From NCBI GenBank assembly GCA_944323935.1, contig CALUUJ010000002.1:1-64000 (forward strand): a stretch of DNA of 64,000 nt. The letters run 5' to 3'. Source of the stretch: Candidatus Gastranaerophilales bacterium (GTDB lineage Bacteria > Cyanobacteriota > Vampirovibrionia > Gastranaerophilales > Gastranaerophilaceae). Below are positions 36,010-46,400 of the stretch, piece by piece (the first letter of the stretch is position 1; each line of letters begins with the position of its first letter). Below the pieces are notes generated by a model, which was not told where the DNA came from, made no database searches, and saw only the letters and a program-made list of their open reading frames with translations. The position numbers and the translations under genes were made by a program.

Positions 36010-37878
36010 CTATTTAGTTTCTACAATATATATACCGGCCAAACCATTTGTAATTTGATCTCTTGTAAATCCGTTTGTAAACCCATCAACCATTGATTGA
36101 TTATAATAGTTTTCCAAATTAGGATCATTTACTATATATTTACCATCATCAGTTTTGCCTGCTATTACTATAAAATGTCCCGCATCAGTAAAAATAGAGG
36201 ATTGTAGAACTCTTGCAATTACAGGTTTACCAGCATCTAATGCAGCATCAAGATTATTTGTGCCATCGCCGTTCATATCTGCACAAGCATTTCCCCATCC
36301 TTCATATGTGGTTACATTTAATCCTAAGTTCCTGATTCCGGCATGCATTGCTGATGCAGGATTATCGCCCCTATAACCATTTGTTAACATGTCAGGAGTA
36401 ATAGTTTCTCCGGTTAAATATGATGCAACCATTGCCAAACTTGTAATACCACATCCTGCACTTCTTATTGTACCTGTCGCAAATGCATCTGTGTATACTG
36501 TTTGGAAATATTGAGGAATGTCAGATCGACTATTAAAAGAATCAAAATCGTAAAGTTCATAAAGTCGTTCGTAAAAATCTCTTGTTTGTGGATCTTCAAT
36601 ACTATCAAGGAATTCCTCTAAAGTCATATCAGATTGCTTATTATCAGATTTTTCACCTTCTTGAGTTTCTCTGATTTTTGCTTGTTCTATAGCTGAATCA
36701 TATGCACCAATATTTTTATTCAATAAAGCTATATCTGCATTGATTTGTGCATTTTGTTCCGTTTCAACCATCGTAAAATTAGATTGTGCTTCTATATACG
36801 AATTTAAAGCGTCAGCAGCCAATTTCGCATATTGGCTTTCTTGCATTTCCTCTGACTGCATAATATTTGTTAATGCTTCATTTGCAGCCACTGCAGCTTC
36901 TTCAGCTGTTGCCAATTCATCTTCCGCTGTTGCTAAGTTTGCTTCTGCTTCTTCCAATGCAGCTTCTAATTCTGCTTTCTTTTCTAAATATTGAGCATAC
37001 GCAGGATTTTCTTTTTCTATTTTTTCACCTGTTTCAGGATCTTCTTCAGTTATTGTTTGCGGAGGTTCTACTAATCCATCCAATGCGCCTTGGCTTTTTG
37101 CTACTTCATTATTAGCAACATCTACTGCTGATTTTTTTTCATTTACTGTATTATCGCAAGCTTCTTTTGTTTGTTTAGCTTCTTCAACTTGTGCATACAG
37201 CTCTGCAGAATTTTCTTCAAATGATTCCATTGCTTCATCATATGTTGTCTTTGCATCTGCTACAGCTTCTTGAGCAGCTATAACCTCAGGATTATTTTCT
37301 TTTTTTGACTGCATTTCTTCAAGTTGTGCTTGTGCTTCTCCCTTTGCTTTTTCCAAGGTAGAAACAGATTCTTTTCCTGTTATACTTGCAGGAGTAATTT
37401 CAGATGTTAAACCATCTTGAATATTTTGATTCCCGATTTGAGCTATAGGTGAACTTCCGGAAGCTACAGAACCACCTGACGATGAACCACCGCCTGATGC
37501 ACTTCCTTGAACTCCTCCACCACCCGATGTTCTAGATATTGTGGAATTTTCTGTTTCATCATTTGAATTTGAGAAAAATGTGTCTAACCCTGCAATATCT
37601 TCAAATGAGATTGAGTCATCCATACCGTCTATACCAGATATTGCTTCCCAAGCTTCTAAATATTCATCTTCAATTGAGGTTATCTCTTCATCACTGTAAT
37701 TATTAGCTATTGCTAATGCGAATTCAGAGGTATCAATAGTTCCGTCTTCATTCTTCTCTAAATTTTTGAAGATTGAAGCTACTTCACTACTGGTTACTTT
37801 TTTATTTATACCTAAATCATTAAGGTATTTGTTTATAAAATCCAGACCTTGATTAAGATTCGCAATTTTTTCAGTCAT
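36010..37878 (-). CDS. EF-hand/coiled-coil protein with C-terminal C39-like cysteine peptidase
   Basis: The protein has 622 residues. Residues 1-100 form a helical module with a canonical EF-hand loop (EKNEDGTIDTSEF). Then come a Gly/Ser linker and a coiled coil (about 165-400), as in the 1761-residue protein. Residues 430-620 fit the Peptidase_C39_2 fold, with nucleophile C476 in SAGCGITSLAMV, H568 in AGHFIVIAG and D585 in YIVNDPNLE. An active papain-like protease is therefore likely. There is no GG-leader, ABC domain or Sec signal, so this is not a bacteriocin exporter. It is flanked by two copies of a small-RNA candidate. Confidence 0.8.
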   Translation of the reverse strand: MTEKIANLNQGLDFINKYLNDLGINKKVTSSEVASIFKNLEKNEDGTIDTSEFALAIANNYSDEEITSIEDEYLEAWEAISGIDGMDDSISFEDIAGLDTFFSNSNDETENSTISRTSGGGGVQGSASGGGSSSGGSVASGSSPIAQIGNQNIQDGLTSEITPASITGKESVSTLEKAKGEAQAQLEEMQSKKENNPEVIAAQEAVADAKTTYDEAMESFEENSAELYAQVEEAKQTKEACDNTVNEKKSAVDVANNEVAKSQGALDGLVEPPQTITEEDPETGEKIEKENPAYAQYLEKKAELEAALEEAEANLATAEDELATAEEAAVAANEALTNIMQSEEMQESQYAKLAADALNSYIEAQSNFTMVETEQNAQINADIALLNKNIGAYDSAIEQAKIRETQEGEKSDNKQSDMTLEEFLDSIEDPQTRDFYERLYELYDFDSFNSRSDIPQYFQTVYTDAFATGTIRSAGCGITSLAMVASYLTGETITPDMLTNGYRGDNPASAMHAGIRNLGLNVTTYEGWGNACADMNGDGTNNLDAALDAGKPVIARVLQSSIFTDAGHFIVIAGKTDDGKYIVNDPNLENYYNQSMVDGFTNGFTRDQITNGLAGIYIVETK

Positions 37879-38042
37879 TCAAGAATCCTTTTCTATATAA
37901 CATACTAAATATCGGGGAAAATTTAAAAATCTTAAGTTGCATTACAAGATTATTTACAAATTAATAACAAAAATTTACAAAATTATTTATAAATAATAAT
38001 AAAAGGCAATTTTATTATTTAAAAATACTTTATATAAGAGTA

Positions 38043-38227
38043 GACAGTTAAACAAAAGGAGAAAATAGTCTTAGTCTCAAAAAAACACAAAGAGGCAATG
38101 CTAAGAGAAACAAAATAAATTAAAATCAGCCATTTTAGGCAAAATGATTAAAAAACAATTTTTTTACTCTCTCTCTTAATATCCTCGTGTTTATTTGATG
38201 TTTGCACACTCTGCAAACATTTTTTTT
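38043..38227 (+). ncRNA. Candidate structured small RNA, copy 2
   Basis: This is the second copy of the unit at 35822-36001. The promoter-like region is also conserved (GGCAATTTTATT at 38005-38016 and TATATA at 38031-38036). The long-range pairing partners AAACAC/GTGTTT and GAGG/CCTC are intact, and the inner stem is reduced to TAAG/CTTA. Changes cluster in the middle (about 38101-38160), where insertions and deletions would break any reading frame. It lies upstream of the C39 gene on the opposite strand, so it is divergent from that gene. Confidence 0.58.
38198..38227 (+). terminator. Terminator of small-RNA copy 2
   Basis: The same 9-bp stem (ATGTTTGCA / TGCAAACAT), loop and T run are found here as in copy 1, unchanged. 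Confidence 0.88.
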
Positions 38228-38238
38228 GCTTATTTATA

Positions 38239-38283
38239 TTAATTTGCATCTAAGATATATATTCCTTCTAGCCTATTTATAAT
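38239..38283 (-). pseudogene. 3' remnant of a second C39 peptidase gene
   Basis: On the minus strand these bases read IINRLEGIYILDAN-stop. The intact C39 protein ends ITNGLAGIYIVETK-stop, so seven of 14 residues are identical and others are conservative. The remnant sits at the same place relative to the small-RNA terminator as the intact gene end does. An in-frame stop immediately upstream shows that the rest of the gene is gone. This is the scar of a duplicated gene-plus-RNA unit. Confidence 0.7.
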
Positions 38284-38333
38284 TTAAAAATCAGAATATA
38301 TAAAATAACTTTATAAAAATATATTATTGTTTA

Positions 38334-39686
38334 TTATGAAAAAATTTTATAAAGTCTGTGCAATATACATATATATTGAGTTGGTTTAATATCTTTTAGA
38401 ATTTTATATAATTGAGTTGGTCTTAAATAAAATTTTCTGTATGCTTTGGATAAAGATTTCTCTATATATTTTGAATTAAGTCCATCAGCAATCCAATTTG
38501 GTTTAATATAAGATGTATGTGAATTACTTAAATTACTTTTATATTTACCTGTACGCCATAAAGGAGATCCTGGAACTATATCTAGTACATAGAAAGCTGC
38601 TTTATCTAATTTTGATTTTATAGAATAGTTAATAGTTTCCTCTATAGTCTCTTTTGTTTCTCCCGGTAAACCAAGAATAAAATTACCTCGAACTTCAATA
38701 CCTGCTTCATGTAAAATTTCTATAGATTTACTAATTTGTTGTATTGTTTCCCCTTTTCCTATATTTTTTAGAATCTCATTATTTGCAGATTCTATACCAA
38801 TTGCAACTTGATAACAACCTGCCTTTTTCATTAAAATTGCAAGTTCTTTTGTTATTGAATCTGCCCTTATTCCATTAACACAATGCCAAGGCAAATCAAT
38901 TTTCTTTTCAATCATCAAGTTAAATAATTTATATGCATAAGATTCATCAATTATTGGATTATCATCCAGAAAATGTATTTCTTTAATACAGTATTTTTCT
39001 TTTAATAATTCAATTTCAGCAACAACATTCTCAGGTGAACGGAATCGAACTTTATTCTTATAAAAAACAGGGCTGGCACAGAATGCACAATGCCCCAAGC
39101 ATCCTCTTGTTGTCATAATAATTCCGATAGGAGTATTTTTGCAAGATCCGCCCATTGGCAATACAGGATATTTTATTGGGTTAAATTGCTCCCAATCAGG
39201 AAAAGGAAGATCATCCATATTTTCTACTACATCTGCAAATTCAACTTTTTTATCAGAATTTATGTCTGTAATTTTATATATACCTTTAATTCCCGTATTA
39301 TTAAAATTGTTTTTTAGTAGTAATGGTAATGCTATTTCTCCTTCGCCACAAATAACAAAGTCGCAATTAGTTTCTTTTAATGTAGTATATGGTAAAAAAG
39401 AAGGGTGTACTCCTCCGATAATAACTCGAAAAGATAGTTTTTTTAATTGTAATGATAGTTCTTTAACTTCATTATAAAAAGCAGAAAGACAACTAATTCC
39501 TACACAATCAGGTTTTAGTTCTTTTATTTTTTTTATTAATTTTTTATTACTGTATTTATGTAGTAAATTATCTATAACAATAGAATCAATTCCATTTGCT
39601 TTTAAGGAAGAAGACAAATATGCTAATCCAAGATAAGGTGTTACACTTGGTGCATCATAGTTTGGTCTTATTAATACTACTAACAT
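38334..39686 (-). CDS. B12-binding radical SAM protein
   Basis: The protein has 450 residues. An N-terminal cobalamin-binding Rossmann domain (MLVVLIRPNYDAPSVTPYLGLAYL, KPDCVGISCLS, VIIGGVHPSFLP, CDFVICGEGE) is followed by a radical SAM barrel. The barrel's cluster motif is CLGHCAFC, with later segments EIHFLDDNPIID and VAIGIESANNEILKNIGKG. The C-terminal 90 residues are helical and variable. The B12 domain lacks the DxHxxG base-off histidine motif, as is common in this class. Members methylate or rearrange diverse metabolites, so the substrate is unknown. It stands alone and is divergent from the metalloprotease-like gene. Confidence 0.88.
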   Translation of the reverse strand: MLVVLIRPNYDAPSVTPYLGLAYLSSSLKANGIDSIVIDNLLHKYSNKKLIKKIKELKPDCVGISCLSAFYNEVKELSLQLKKLSFRVIIGGVHPSFLPYTTLKETNCDFVICGEGEIALPLLLKNNFNNTGIKGIYKITDINSDKKVEFADVVENMDDLPFPDWEQFNPIKYPVLPMGGSCKNTPIGIIMTTRGCLGHCAFCASPVFYKNKVRFRSPENVVAEIELLKEKYCIKEIHFLDDNPIIDESYAYKLFNLMIEKKIDLPWHCVNGIRADSITKELAILMKKAGCYQVAIGIESANNEILKNIGKGETIQQISKSIEILHEAGIEVRGNFILGLPGETKETIEETINYSIKSKLDKAAFYVLDIVPGSPLWRTGKYKSNLSNSHTSYIKPNWIADGLNSKYIEKSLSKAYRKFYLRPTQLYKILKDIKPTQYICILHRLYKIFS

Positions 39687-39761
39687 TAAAACCTTCTATT
39701 TCTATATCTATTATACCAAAAAAAAAATAGCAAAAAAATATCTTATAAGTTTTAAAATATT

Positions 39762-42083
39762 ATGAAAATTTTAGGATATTCTAATATTAATAATAAAAAC
39801 TATTTGTCTTTGAATAATCAAAAGAGTTATATTCATTGTGGAAATGAATATAGTCAATTACCAATAAATATAAATCGTACTAATATAACGAGCTTTGGTG
39901 CATTAGGACTTGGGTTGGAAATACCCAATTTTATGATTCAAGTTAGAGTGAGAAAATTAAAGAAACTTGGATTATCAGATTTTTATGCACAAAGAATTGC
40001 AAGATTAGAAAGAGAAAAATATAAAAAAGCTATTGAGCTGATTTCAATTGGGGTATTTGAAGAAGGTGTTGAAAGTGCTATAGAGCTTGATGATACTAAA
40101 TATAAGCAAGCTATTGAACTGGTAAAACATAATGTTATAAATGAAGATTTAGCTTCACTTGCAAAACTTGAAGGAGAATCTTATAAAAGAGTTATTGAAC
40201 TAAAAGATAGCGGAATTGATACTGAACAAGTTGGTTTATTTGTAAATCTTAATGAAGATGAATATATTGAATCAAAAGAATTAATGAAAAAAGGCTATAC
40301 ACCAGTAGAAGCAGCTTGCCTTGCCGGACTTTCAGAAGAACAAAAAGAAATTGTTTTATCTTTGTTAAATTTAAATTCTTCAATAGAAATAGCATCAGAA
40401 ATTGCGAAGATGGAACCTAAAAAAAGAGATCTTTGTATAAAACTTATAGAACGAGGTATAATTCCCGAGGAAGCTGAACCAATAGCAAATTTAGAGGAGC
40501 AACATAAAAAAAGACTTGACGAAATAATTTCTATGAATGTAGGAGATGAAAATATTATCGATTTTGCTAAATTTTCAGATGAACACTATCAAAAAGCCTT
40601 ATCATTGTTCAAAGAAGGAGTTTTGCCCGAATATATTTCATCAATAATTGGAATAGAAGAAGGTTTAATTGAGAATAAAGAATATGAAGAATATAGAAAA
40701 AGGGGGTATAGTAGGAGTGTTTCATACTCTCTATCTTTATTAGATTCAGAAGAAATAAAAGCATTGTCAAAAATAATTAAGAAAAGCCCTCAGATAAAAG
40801 ACCTTCTAATGCAAGAGTACGATATAAATATAATTGAATTACAAAATATAAATGGAATAGAAGTAATTTTTAGCCGGGAAATCAGGTGTGACAATGGCAC
40901 AAAAATAACTTTAGTACAGACATTTGATAAAAACGGAAACTCAACGAGAAGCAGGGTGGAAGAATATTCGAATCATGCAACTTCTTCTATTCTGTCCGGG
41001 GCATCTGATGTTTACAAAGCAAAGTATGATAAATACGGTGAGATAAAAGAACTGTTACAATTTATCCAAGACCAGATAACTCATTCGGTAATTGGTGTTC
41101 TTCACAGTAAGGCTTCTTCGGTGCTTCCAGGAGTTTATGAGTCTGTTTATTACGATATTTCGGAATTTATTACAAGTAATTCAAATGATGCTAATGAAGT
41201 TGATTATGATATTGAAAAATCAGTTAAGACAAATGGTACACCGGTTTCTACAGTAGTTCAAGAAGAAGATGGCACAATTGTATATAAAGAGAAATTTAAA
41301 AGGAATGGCTTATTAACAAGTAGAGTTTATAAAGAAAGAAAAAATGAGGAAGGCCAAGTAATTTATAATTATTATTCATACAATATTAAAAATGATAAAG
41401 ATTCATCAGTGTTGATGGATATAAAAAGAGAATATAAAAAATACGATGATAATTATGCAGTGTACGTTATTAATGGAATAGAATATAAATTAAAGTATGA
41501 TGATGCAAAGAAAGAGATAACAATATCAGATGGAAAAATAATTAAAAAAATTTCATTTAAGGAAAAATTAGCTTTATATTCCCAAGATGTACTATGGGAA
41601 ATAATAAAGACACTTCCTGTTGATACTTTGTTAATAATAGATAAGAATGCAAAACAATGGAATTATTGTAGAGAAGAAGATTCTGCTGCTGATGGATATT
41701 CGCATACAATTTCTACAGGTAAAATTCATGGAGTTATAAATCATGAAGCAGGACATTTTAAAGATTATGAATCAGAATTTAGTATTAGAGATGAAAATTT
41801 TTTAAAAACTTATAATGAAGAAATGCAAATTTTTTTAAATTCGACACCATTTAATGAACAAGAATTTGTACAATATTTTACTCCAAGAGCAATGCTTAAT
41901 GGTGCAACAGGTACAAATGAATTTGTAGCTGAAACAAACATTATTTTAACAACTTATGGCACGAACTATGATAAACTGAAGACGAGATCACAGTTTCTGG
42001 TAAAATACTTTCCTAAAACAATAGCAATAACAGCAAATATGTTAGGTAAGACATCAAAGGAAAGCTTGCTTGAAGAAGAATAA
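39762..42083 (+). CDS. Helical-repeat protein with C-terminal HEAGH zinc-protease-like domain
   Basis: The protein has 773 residues. The N-terminus (TNITSFGALGLG) has no Sec signal. Residues 60-320 hold about eight degenerate helical repeats of 30-35 residues, with the theme 'LxxxxYKxAIELxxxGVxEExxxxxAxLE'. A beta-rich middle follows (IEVIFSREIRCDNGTKITLVQTFDKNGNS). The C-terminal domain contains HEAGH at 661-665 with acidic candidates E720 and E724 in TNEFVAET. That is the zincin arrangement seen in anthrax lethal-factor-like proteases. No close family is recognised; an exported effector-like protease is a plausible reading. Confidence 0.6.
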   Translation: MKILGYSNINNKNYLSLNNQKSYIHCGNEYSQLPININRTNITSFGALGLGLEIPNFMIQVRVRKLKKLGLSDFYAQRIARLEREKYKKAIELISIGVFEEGVESAIELDDTKYKQAIELVKHNVINEDLASLAKLEGESYKRVIELKDSGIDTEQVGLFVNLNEDEYIESKELMKKGYTPVEAACLAGLSEEQKEIVLSLLNLNSSIEIASEIAKMEPKKRDLCIKLIERGIIPEEAEPIANLEEQHKKRLDEIISMNVGDENIIDFAKFSDEHYQKALSLFKEGVLPEYISSIIGIEEGLIENKEYEEYRKRGYSRSVSYSLSLLDSEEIKALSKIIKKSPQIKDLLMQEYDINIIELQNINGIEVIFSREIRCDNGTKITLVQTFDKNGNSTRSRVEEYSNHATSSILSGASDVYKAKYDKYGEIKELLQFIQDQITHSVIGVLHSKASSVLPGVYESVYYDISEFITSNSNDANEVDYDIEKSVKTNGTPVSTVVQEEDGTIVYKEKFKRNGLLTSRVYKERKNEEGQVIYNYYSYNIKNDKDSSVLMDIKREYKKYDDNYAVYVINGIEYKLKYDDAKKEITISDGKIIKKISFKEKLALYSQDVLWEIIKTLPVDTLLIIDKNAKQWNYCREEDSAADGYSHTISTGKIHGVINHEAGHFKDYESEFSIRDENFLKTYNEEMQIFLNSTPFNEQEFVQYFTPRAMLNGATGTNEFVAETNIILTTYGTNYDKLKTRSQFLVKYFPKTIAITANMLGKTSKESLLEEE

Positions 42084-42106
42084 TTTTTTTAATTTATAAT
42101 AATAGA

Positions 42107-43402
42107 ATGATGAAAAAATTTATAATAAAGACATTAGGTTGCAAAACAAATCAAGTTGAATCGGCATTAATTGCAGAGATTATGACAAACAATGGCTATA
42201 CGGAAACAAACGATATAAATAATGCCGAATATTATATATTAAATTCTTGTTCCGTAACCCAAGTTGCAGATGCAAAAAATCTATCTTATATAAGAAGAGC
42301 AAAAAGAGAAAATCCAAATATTAAAATAATAATCACAGGCTGTATGGCCCAATTGGAAAAAGAAAATCTCTTGAAACAAAATTTTGCAGACTATGTAATA
42401 GGGAATCATGAAAAGAACGATATTGCAGATATTATAAAAAAAGGTGAAAATTTAAAAGTTTCAGATATTTTTAGTCACGATTATTTTAGATATGAGAAAT
42501 TGCATCAAACTCATAGAACCAGAGCTTCAGTAAAAATACAAGATGGTTGCAACAATAGGTGTTCATACTGTACAATTCCGTTTGCAAGAGGGAAAAACCG
42601 TTCAAATTCAATTAAAAATATAATTGAACAAATTAATTTATTTGCTGATGAAGGTTACTTTGAAACAGTTTTAACTGGTATCCATATTGGACAATGGGGG
42701 GATGATTTAAATCCTCAATTAAAACTTCAGAATTTGTTAGAAGAAATCGAAAAAACAAATATCAAAAGATATAGACTAGGTTCCTTAAATCCAACAGAAC
42801 TGACAGAAGATTTTATCAATTTTTTATCAAAATCAGAAAAATTTTGTCCTCATTTCCATCTTTCACTGCAATCTGTCTGCAATAAAACATTAAAAGCAAT
42901 GAACAGAAACTATAACGTTGAAGAAATAAAAAACTTAGTAAATTATATTAATTTAAAATTTGATAAAGCATTTATTGGCAGTGATATTATTGTAGGTTTC
43001 CCAAATGAAACTATAGAAGACTTTGAAATAACATTAAATAATTTAAAAGAACTTGAATTAACTCGTATACATGTATTTCCTTACTCCAGAAGAAAAGGAA
43101 CAATAGCAGACAAAATGGATAATCAAATAGAAACAACAGAAAAAAGACGAAGAGTCAAACTTGTCCAAGAAATATCTGATAAAAAGCTAAATGCATTTTT
43201 TAATAAAAATATCGAAAGTTATAATGAAGTTATTATCGAGAAACAACGAGATAAAAAAACAGGGTTTCTGAAAGGAATAACAAATAATTACATAAGTGTT
43301 CTAATTGATGATAAAGATTACTATAAAGACAAACTTGTAAAGATAAAACTTACGAAATTATCAGAATATAATGAGAAAATGATTGCACAAATTGTAACAT
43401 AA
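42107..43402 (+). CDS. mtaB: tRNA t6A37 methylthiotransferase
   Basis: The protein has 431 residues. It adds a methylthio group to threonylcarbamoyl-adenosine at position 37 of tRNAs. The N-terminal UPF0004 domain has its three cluster cysteines in LGCKTNQVE, NSCSVTQVAD and TGCMAQLE. The radical SAM motif is CNNRCSYCTIP and is followed by ARGKNRS. A TRAM-like tail follows. LTGIHIGQWGDDL is the MtaB form of the motif, distinguishing it from MiaB and RimO. The start is close (23 bp) to the stop of the preceding gene, so co-transcription is possible. Confidence 0.9.
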   Translation: MMKKFIIKTLGCKTNQVESALIAEIMTNNGYTETNDINNAEYYILNSCSVTQVADAKNLSYIRRAKRENPNIKIIITGCMAQLEKENLLKQNFADYVIGNHEKNDIADIIKKGENLKVSDIFSHDYFRYEKLHQTHRTRASVKIQDGCNNRCSYCTIPFARGKNRSNSIKNIIEQINLFADEGYFETVLTGIHIGQWGDDLNPQLKLQNLLEEIEKTNIKRYRLGSLNPTELTEDFINFLSKSEKFCPHFHLSLQSVCNKTLKAMNRNYNVEEIKNLVNYINLKFDKAFIGSDIIVGFPNETIEDFEITLNNLKELELTRIHVFPYSRRKGTIADKMDNQIETTEKRRRVKLVQEISDKKLNAFFNKNIESYNEVIIEKQRDKKTGFLKGITNNYISVLIDDKDYYKDKLVKIKLTKLSEYNEKMIAQIVT

Positions 43403-43479
43403 TAAAATCTTTAATTTACATGAAAAGCTGCAATGTGTTACCATATTTATGAACAAGGGTCGAGAAAAGGGAAAAATAA

Positions 43480-46400
43480 ATGCGCTATGTACCTTTGCAT
43501 GTACATACTGAATATAGCTTACTTGATGGTGCAATAAGAAATAAAGACTATATAAAATTTGCGAAAGAAAATAACTTTGAAGCTGTAGCGGTTACGGACC
43601 ACGGAGTTATGTATGGTGCATTAGAGTTCTACAGACTTGGAAAAGATATGCAGTTTAAAACAATTATAGGCTGTGAGTTTTATGTCTTACATGGGGATAT
43701 TACTCAAAAAGATACAAATAACCGTGAATTATATCATTTAGTATTATTAGCAAAAAATAATACAGGATATAAAAATTTAGTAAAACTTGTAAGTATAGCC
43801 CATATAGACGGATTCTATTATAAACCGCGTATAAACAGAGAAATTCTAGAAAAACACTCAGAAGGATTAATATGCTTATCGGCTTGCATTGCGGGTGAAC
43901 TTGCTCAAAATATTTTAAATGGGAATAAAGAAGAAGCAAGAGAAACTGCAAAATGGTATAAAAATCTGTTTAAGGATGACTATTATATTGAACTACAAGA
44001 CCACGGTATAGATGAACAAAAAAGAACAAACCCCGAACTTATAAAAATAGCGAAAGAATTGGAAATCCCATTAGTTATAACAAATGATAGTCATTACTTA
44101 AGAAAAGAAGATGCATCTTGGCATGATACTCTTTTGTGTATACAAACAAATGCTTTGAAAGAAGATGTAAATAGATTCAAGTTTCAAAATAATGAATTTT
44201 ATGTAAAAACGCCTGAAGAATTAAGAGAAGCTTTTAAATGGCTAGACTCTGAAACTTTTGAAGAAGCAATAGAAAATACTGCAAGAATAGCCGATAAATG
44301 TCATGTAATAATAGAACTTGGAAAAAGTATTTTACCTTCATTCCCTGTTCCTAAAGGTCATACAATTCCATCATATTTAGGTTTTTTGGTAAGAAAAGGT
44401 CTGCACGAAAGATATGAAGAAATAACACCGGAAATTGATGAACGATGCAAATATGAACTTGAAATTATTAACAAAATGGGATTTGATGCATATTTCTTAA
44501 TAGTATGGGATTTTATAAATTATGCAAAAACTCACGGAGTTCCGGTTGGACCCGGAAGAGGCTCCGCAGCAGGAAGTTTAATTGCATACGCACTTGGAAT
44601 AACAGACTTAGATCCAATAAAACACCATTTATTCTTTGAAAGATTTTTAAACCCAGAACGTATATCAATGCCGGATGTTGATATAGATTTTGGTGACGGA
44701 CGTGAAAAGGTAATAGATTACGTTACTGAAAAATACGGAAAAGATAAAGTATGTCAAATCATTACATTTGGTACACTTTCTGCAAAAGCCGCAATAAAAG
44801 CCGTTGCACGTGTTATGAATTTGCCTTTCGAAATTTCAAATAAAGTAAGTCAATATGTACCTGCCGAAGTTGGTATGACTATAGATAAGGCACTTGAGGT
44901 TTCTCCTGATTTTAAAAAAGTATATGATGAAGATGCTCTCATCAGACAAATTATTGATGAAGCCCGAAATATTGAAGGCCTAAAACAAAACACAGGTATG
45001 CATGCAGCTGGTGTAATTATTTCGCACTATCCTTTAAATGAAATTGTTCCTGTACAATATGCAAAAGAAGGAAATGTAATTACAGAATATCCAAAAGAAG
45101 ACTGTGAAAAAGTCGGTCTTTTAAAGATGGACTTTTTGGGGCTAAAAAACTTAACCATCATCATTCAAACATTAGAAATGATAAAACAACGCCACGGAAT
45201 AGAAGTTGATATAAACCACATACCATTAGATGATGAAGCAACATACAAAATGTTAATGACAGGAAGTACAGATGGTGTATTTCAGTTAGAATCTACCGGT
45301 ATGAAACAGCTTGTAAAGGATTTGCGTCCGTCTGTTTTTGAAGATTTAGGCGCTTTAGTTGCTTTGTTTAGGCCAGGTCCATTAGGTTCAGGAATGGTAA
45401 AAGACTTCGTAGAAAGAAAACATGGAAGGCAGGAAATAAAGTATGCACATCCTCTTTTGGAGCCTGTTTTAAAAGATACATATGGAACACTTGTTTACCA
45501 AGAACAAATTATGCAAATATTCCAAGTACTTGCTGATTATTCATTGGGTGGAGCAGACGGCGTACGTCGTATAATGGCGAAAAAGCACCCTGAAGATCTT
45601 GTAAAACTGGAAGGTCCATTCATTGAAAAGGCTGTCGGAAAAGGGATGAGTGAAAAAGATGCGAAAGAACTATTTGATCAAATAGGCAGTTTTGCAAGTT
45701 ACTGTTTTAATCGATCTCACTCTGCTTGTTATGCTTTCGTAGCTTATCAAACGGCATACTTAAAGGCGCATTATCCTGTTGAATATATTTCAGCAATGTT
45801 AACAAATTCAAAGGATGATCAATCCAAAACCCAATTATATATTGCAGAAGCCCAAAAACTAGGAATAAAAGTACTGCCACCGGATATTAATAAATCAAAT
45901 TCTGAATTCACTCCGGACGGAAATAATATTAGATTTGGTTTAAATTCAATTAAAGGTATAGGTGAAGCAGTACTAAAAGAGATTGAAGAGGAAAGAGAAA
46001 AGAACGGAGAGTTTAAATCAATCGCAGATTTTACTCAAAGGATAAATCCAAGGGTAATAAACAGAAAAACACTTGAAAATTTAGCAAAAGCAGGTGCAAT
46101 GACTTGTCTTGAACCTAGCAGAAAAAAAGTTTTTAATAATATAGAAAATATACTTAATTCTGCAGCAAGAGAAAATGAAGCAAAAGAATCCGGTCAAGTT
46201 AGTTTATTTGCTGCACTTGGTGATGTAAACAGCGGGAGCAGCTACCAAATGAGTTCCTTTGAATTATATGGAAGTAATGAAGAATTTTCGGATAAAGAAA
46301 TTCAAGAATTTGAGAAAGATTTACTCGGATTTTATGTAACAAGCCACCCGTTAGAATCAATCAGAGATAAACTTCCTTTTTTAACTACGCATAATATATC

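Noticed and set aside
36010..37878. Bacteriocin-processing C39 ABC exporter
   Set aside because: The peptidase domain is C-terminal and there are no membrane spans or ATPase domain; no double-glycine precursor gene was seen nearby.
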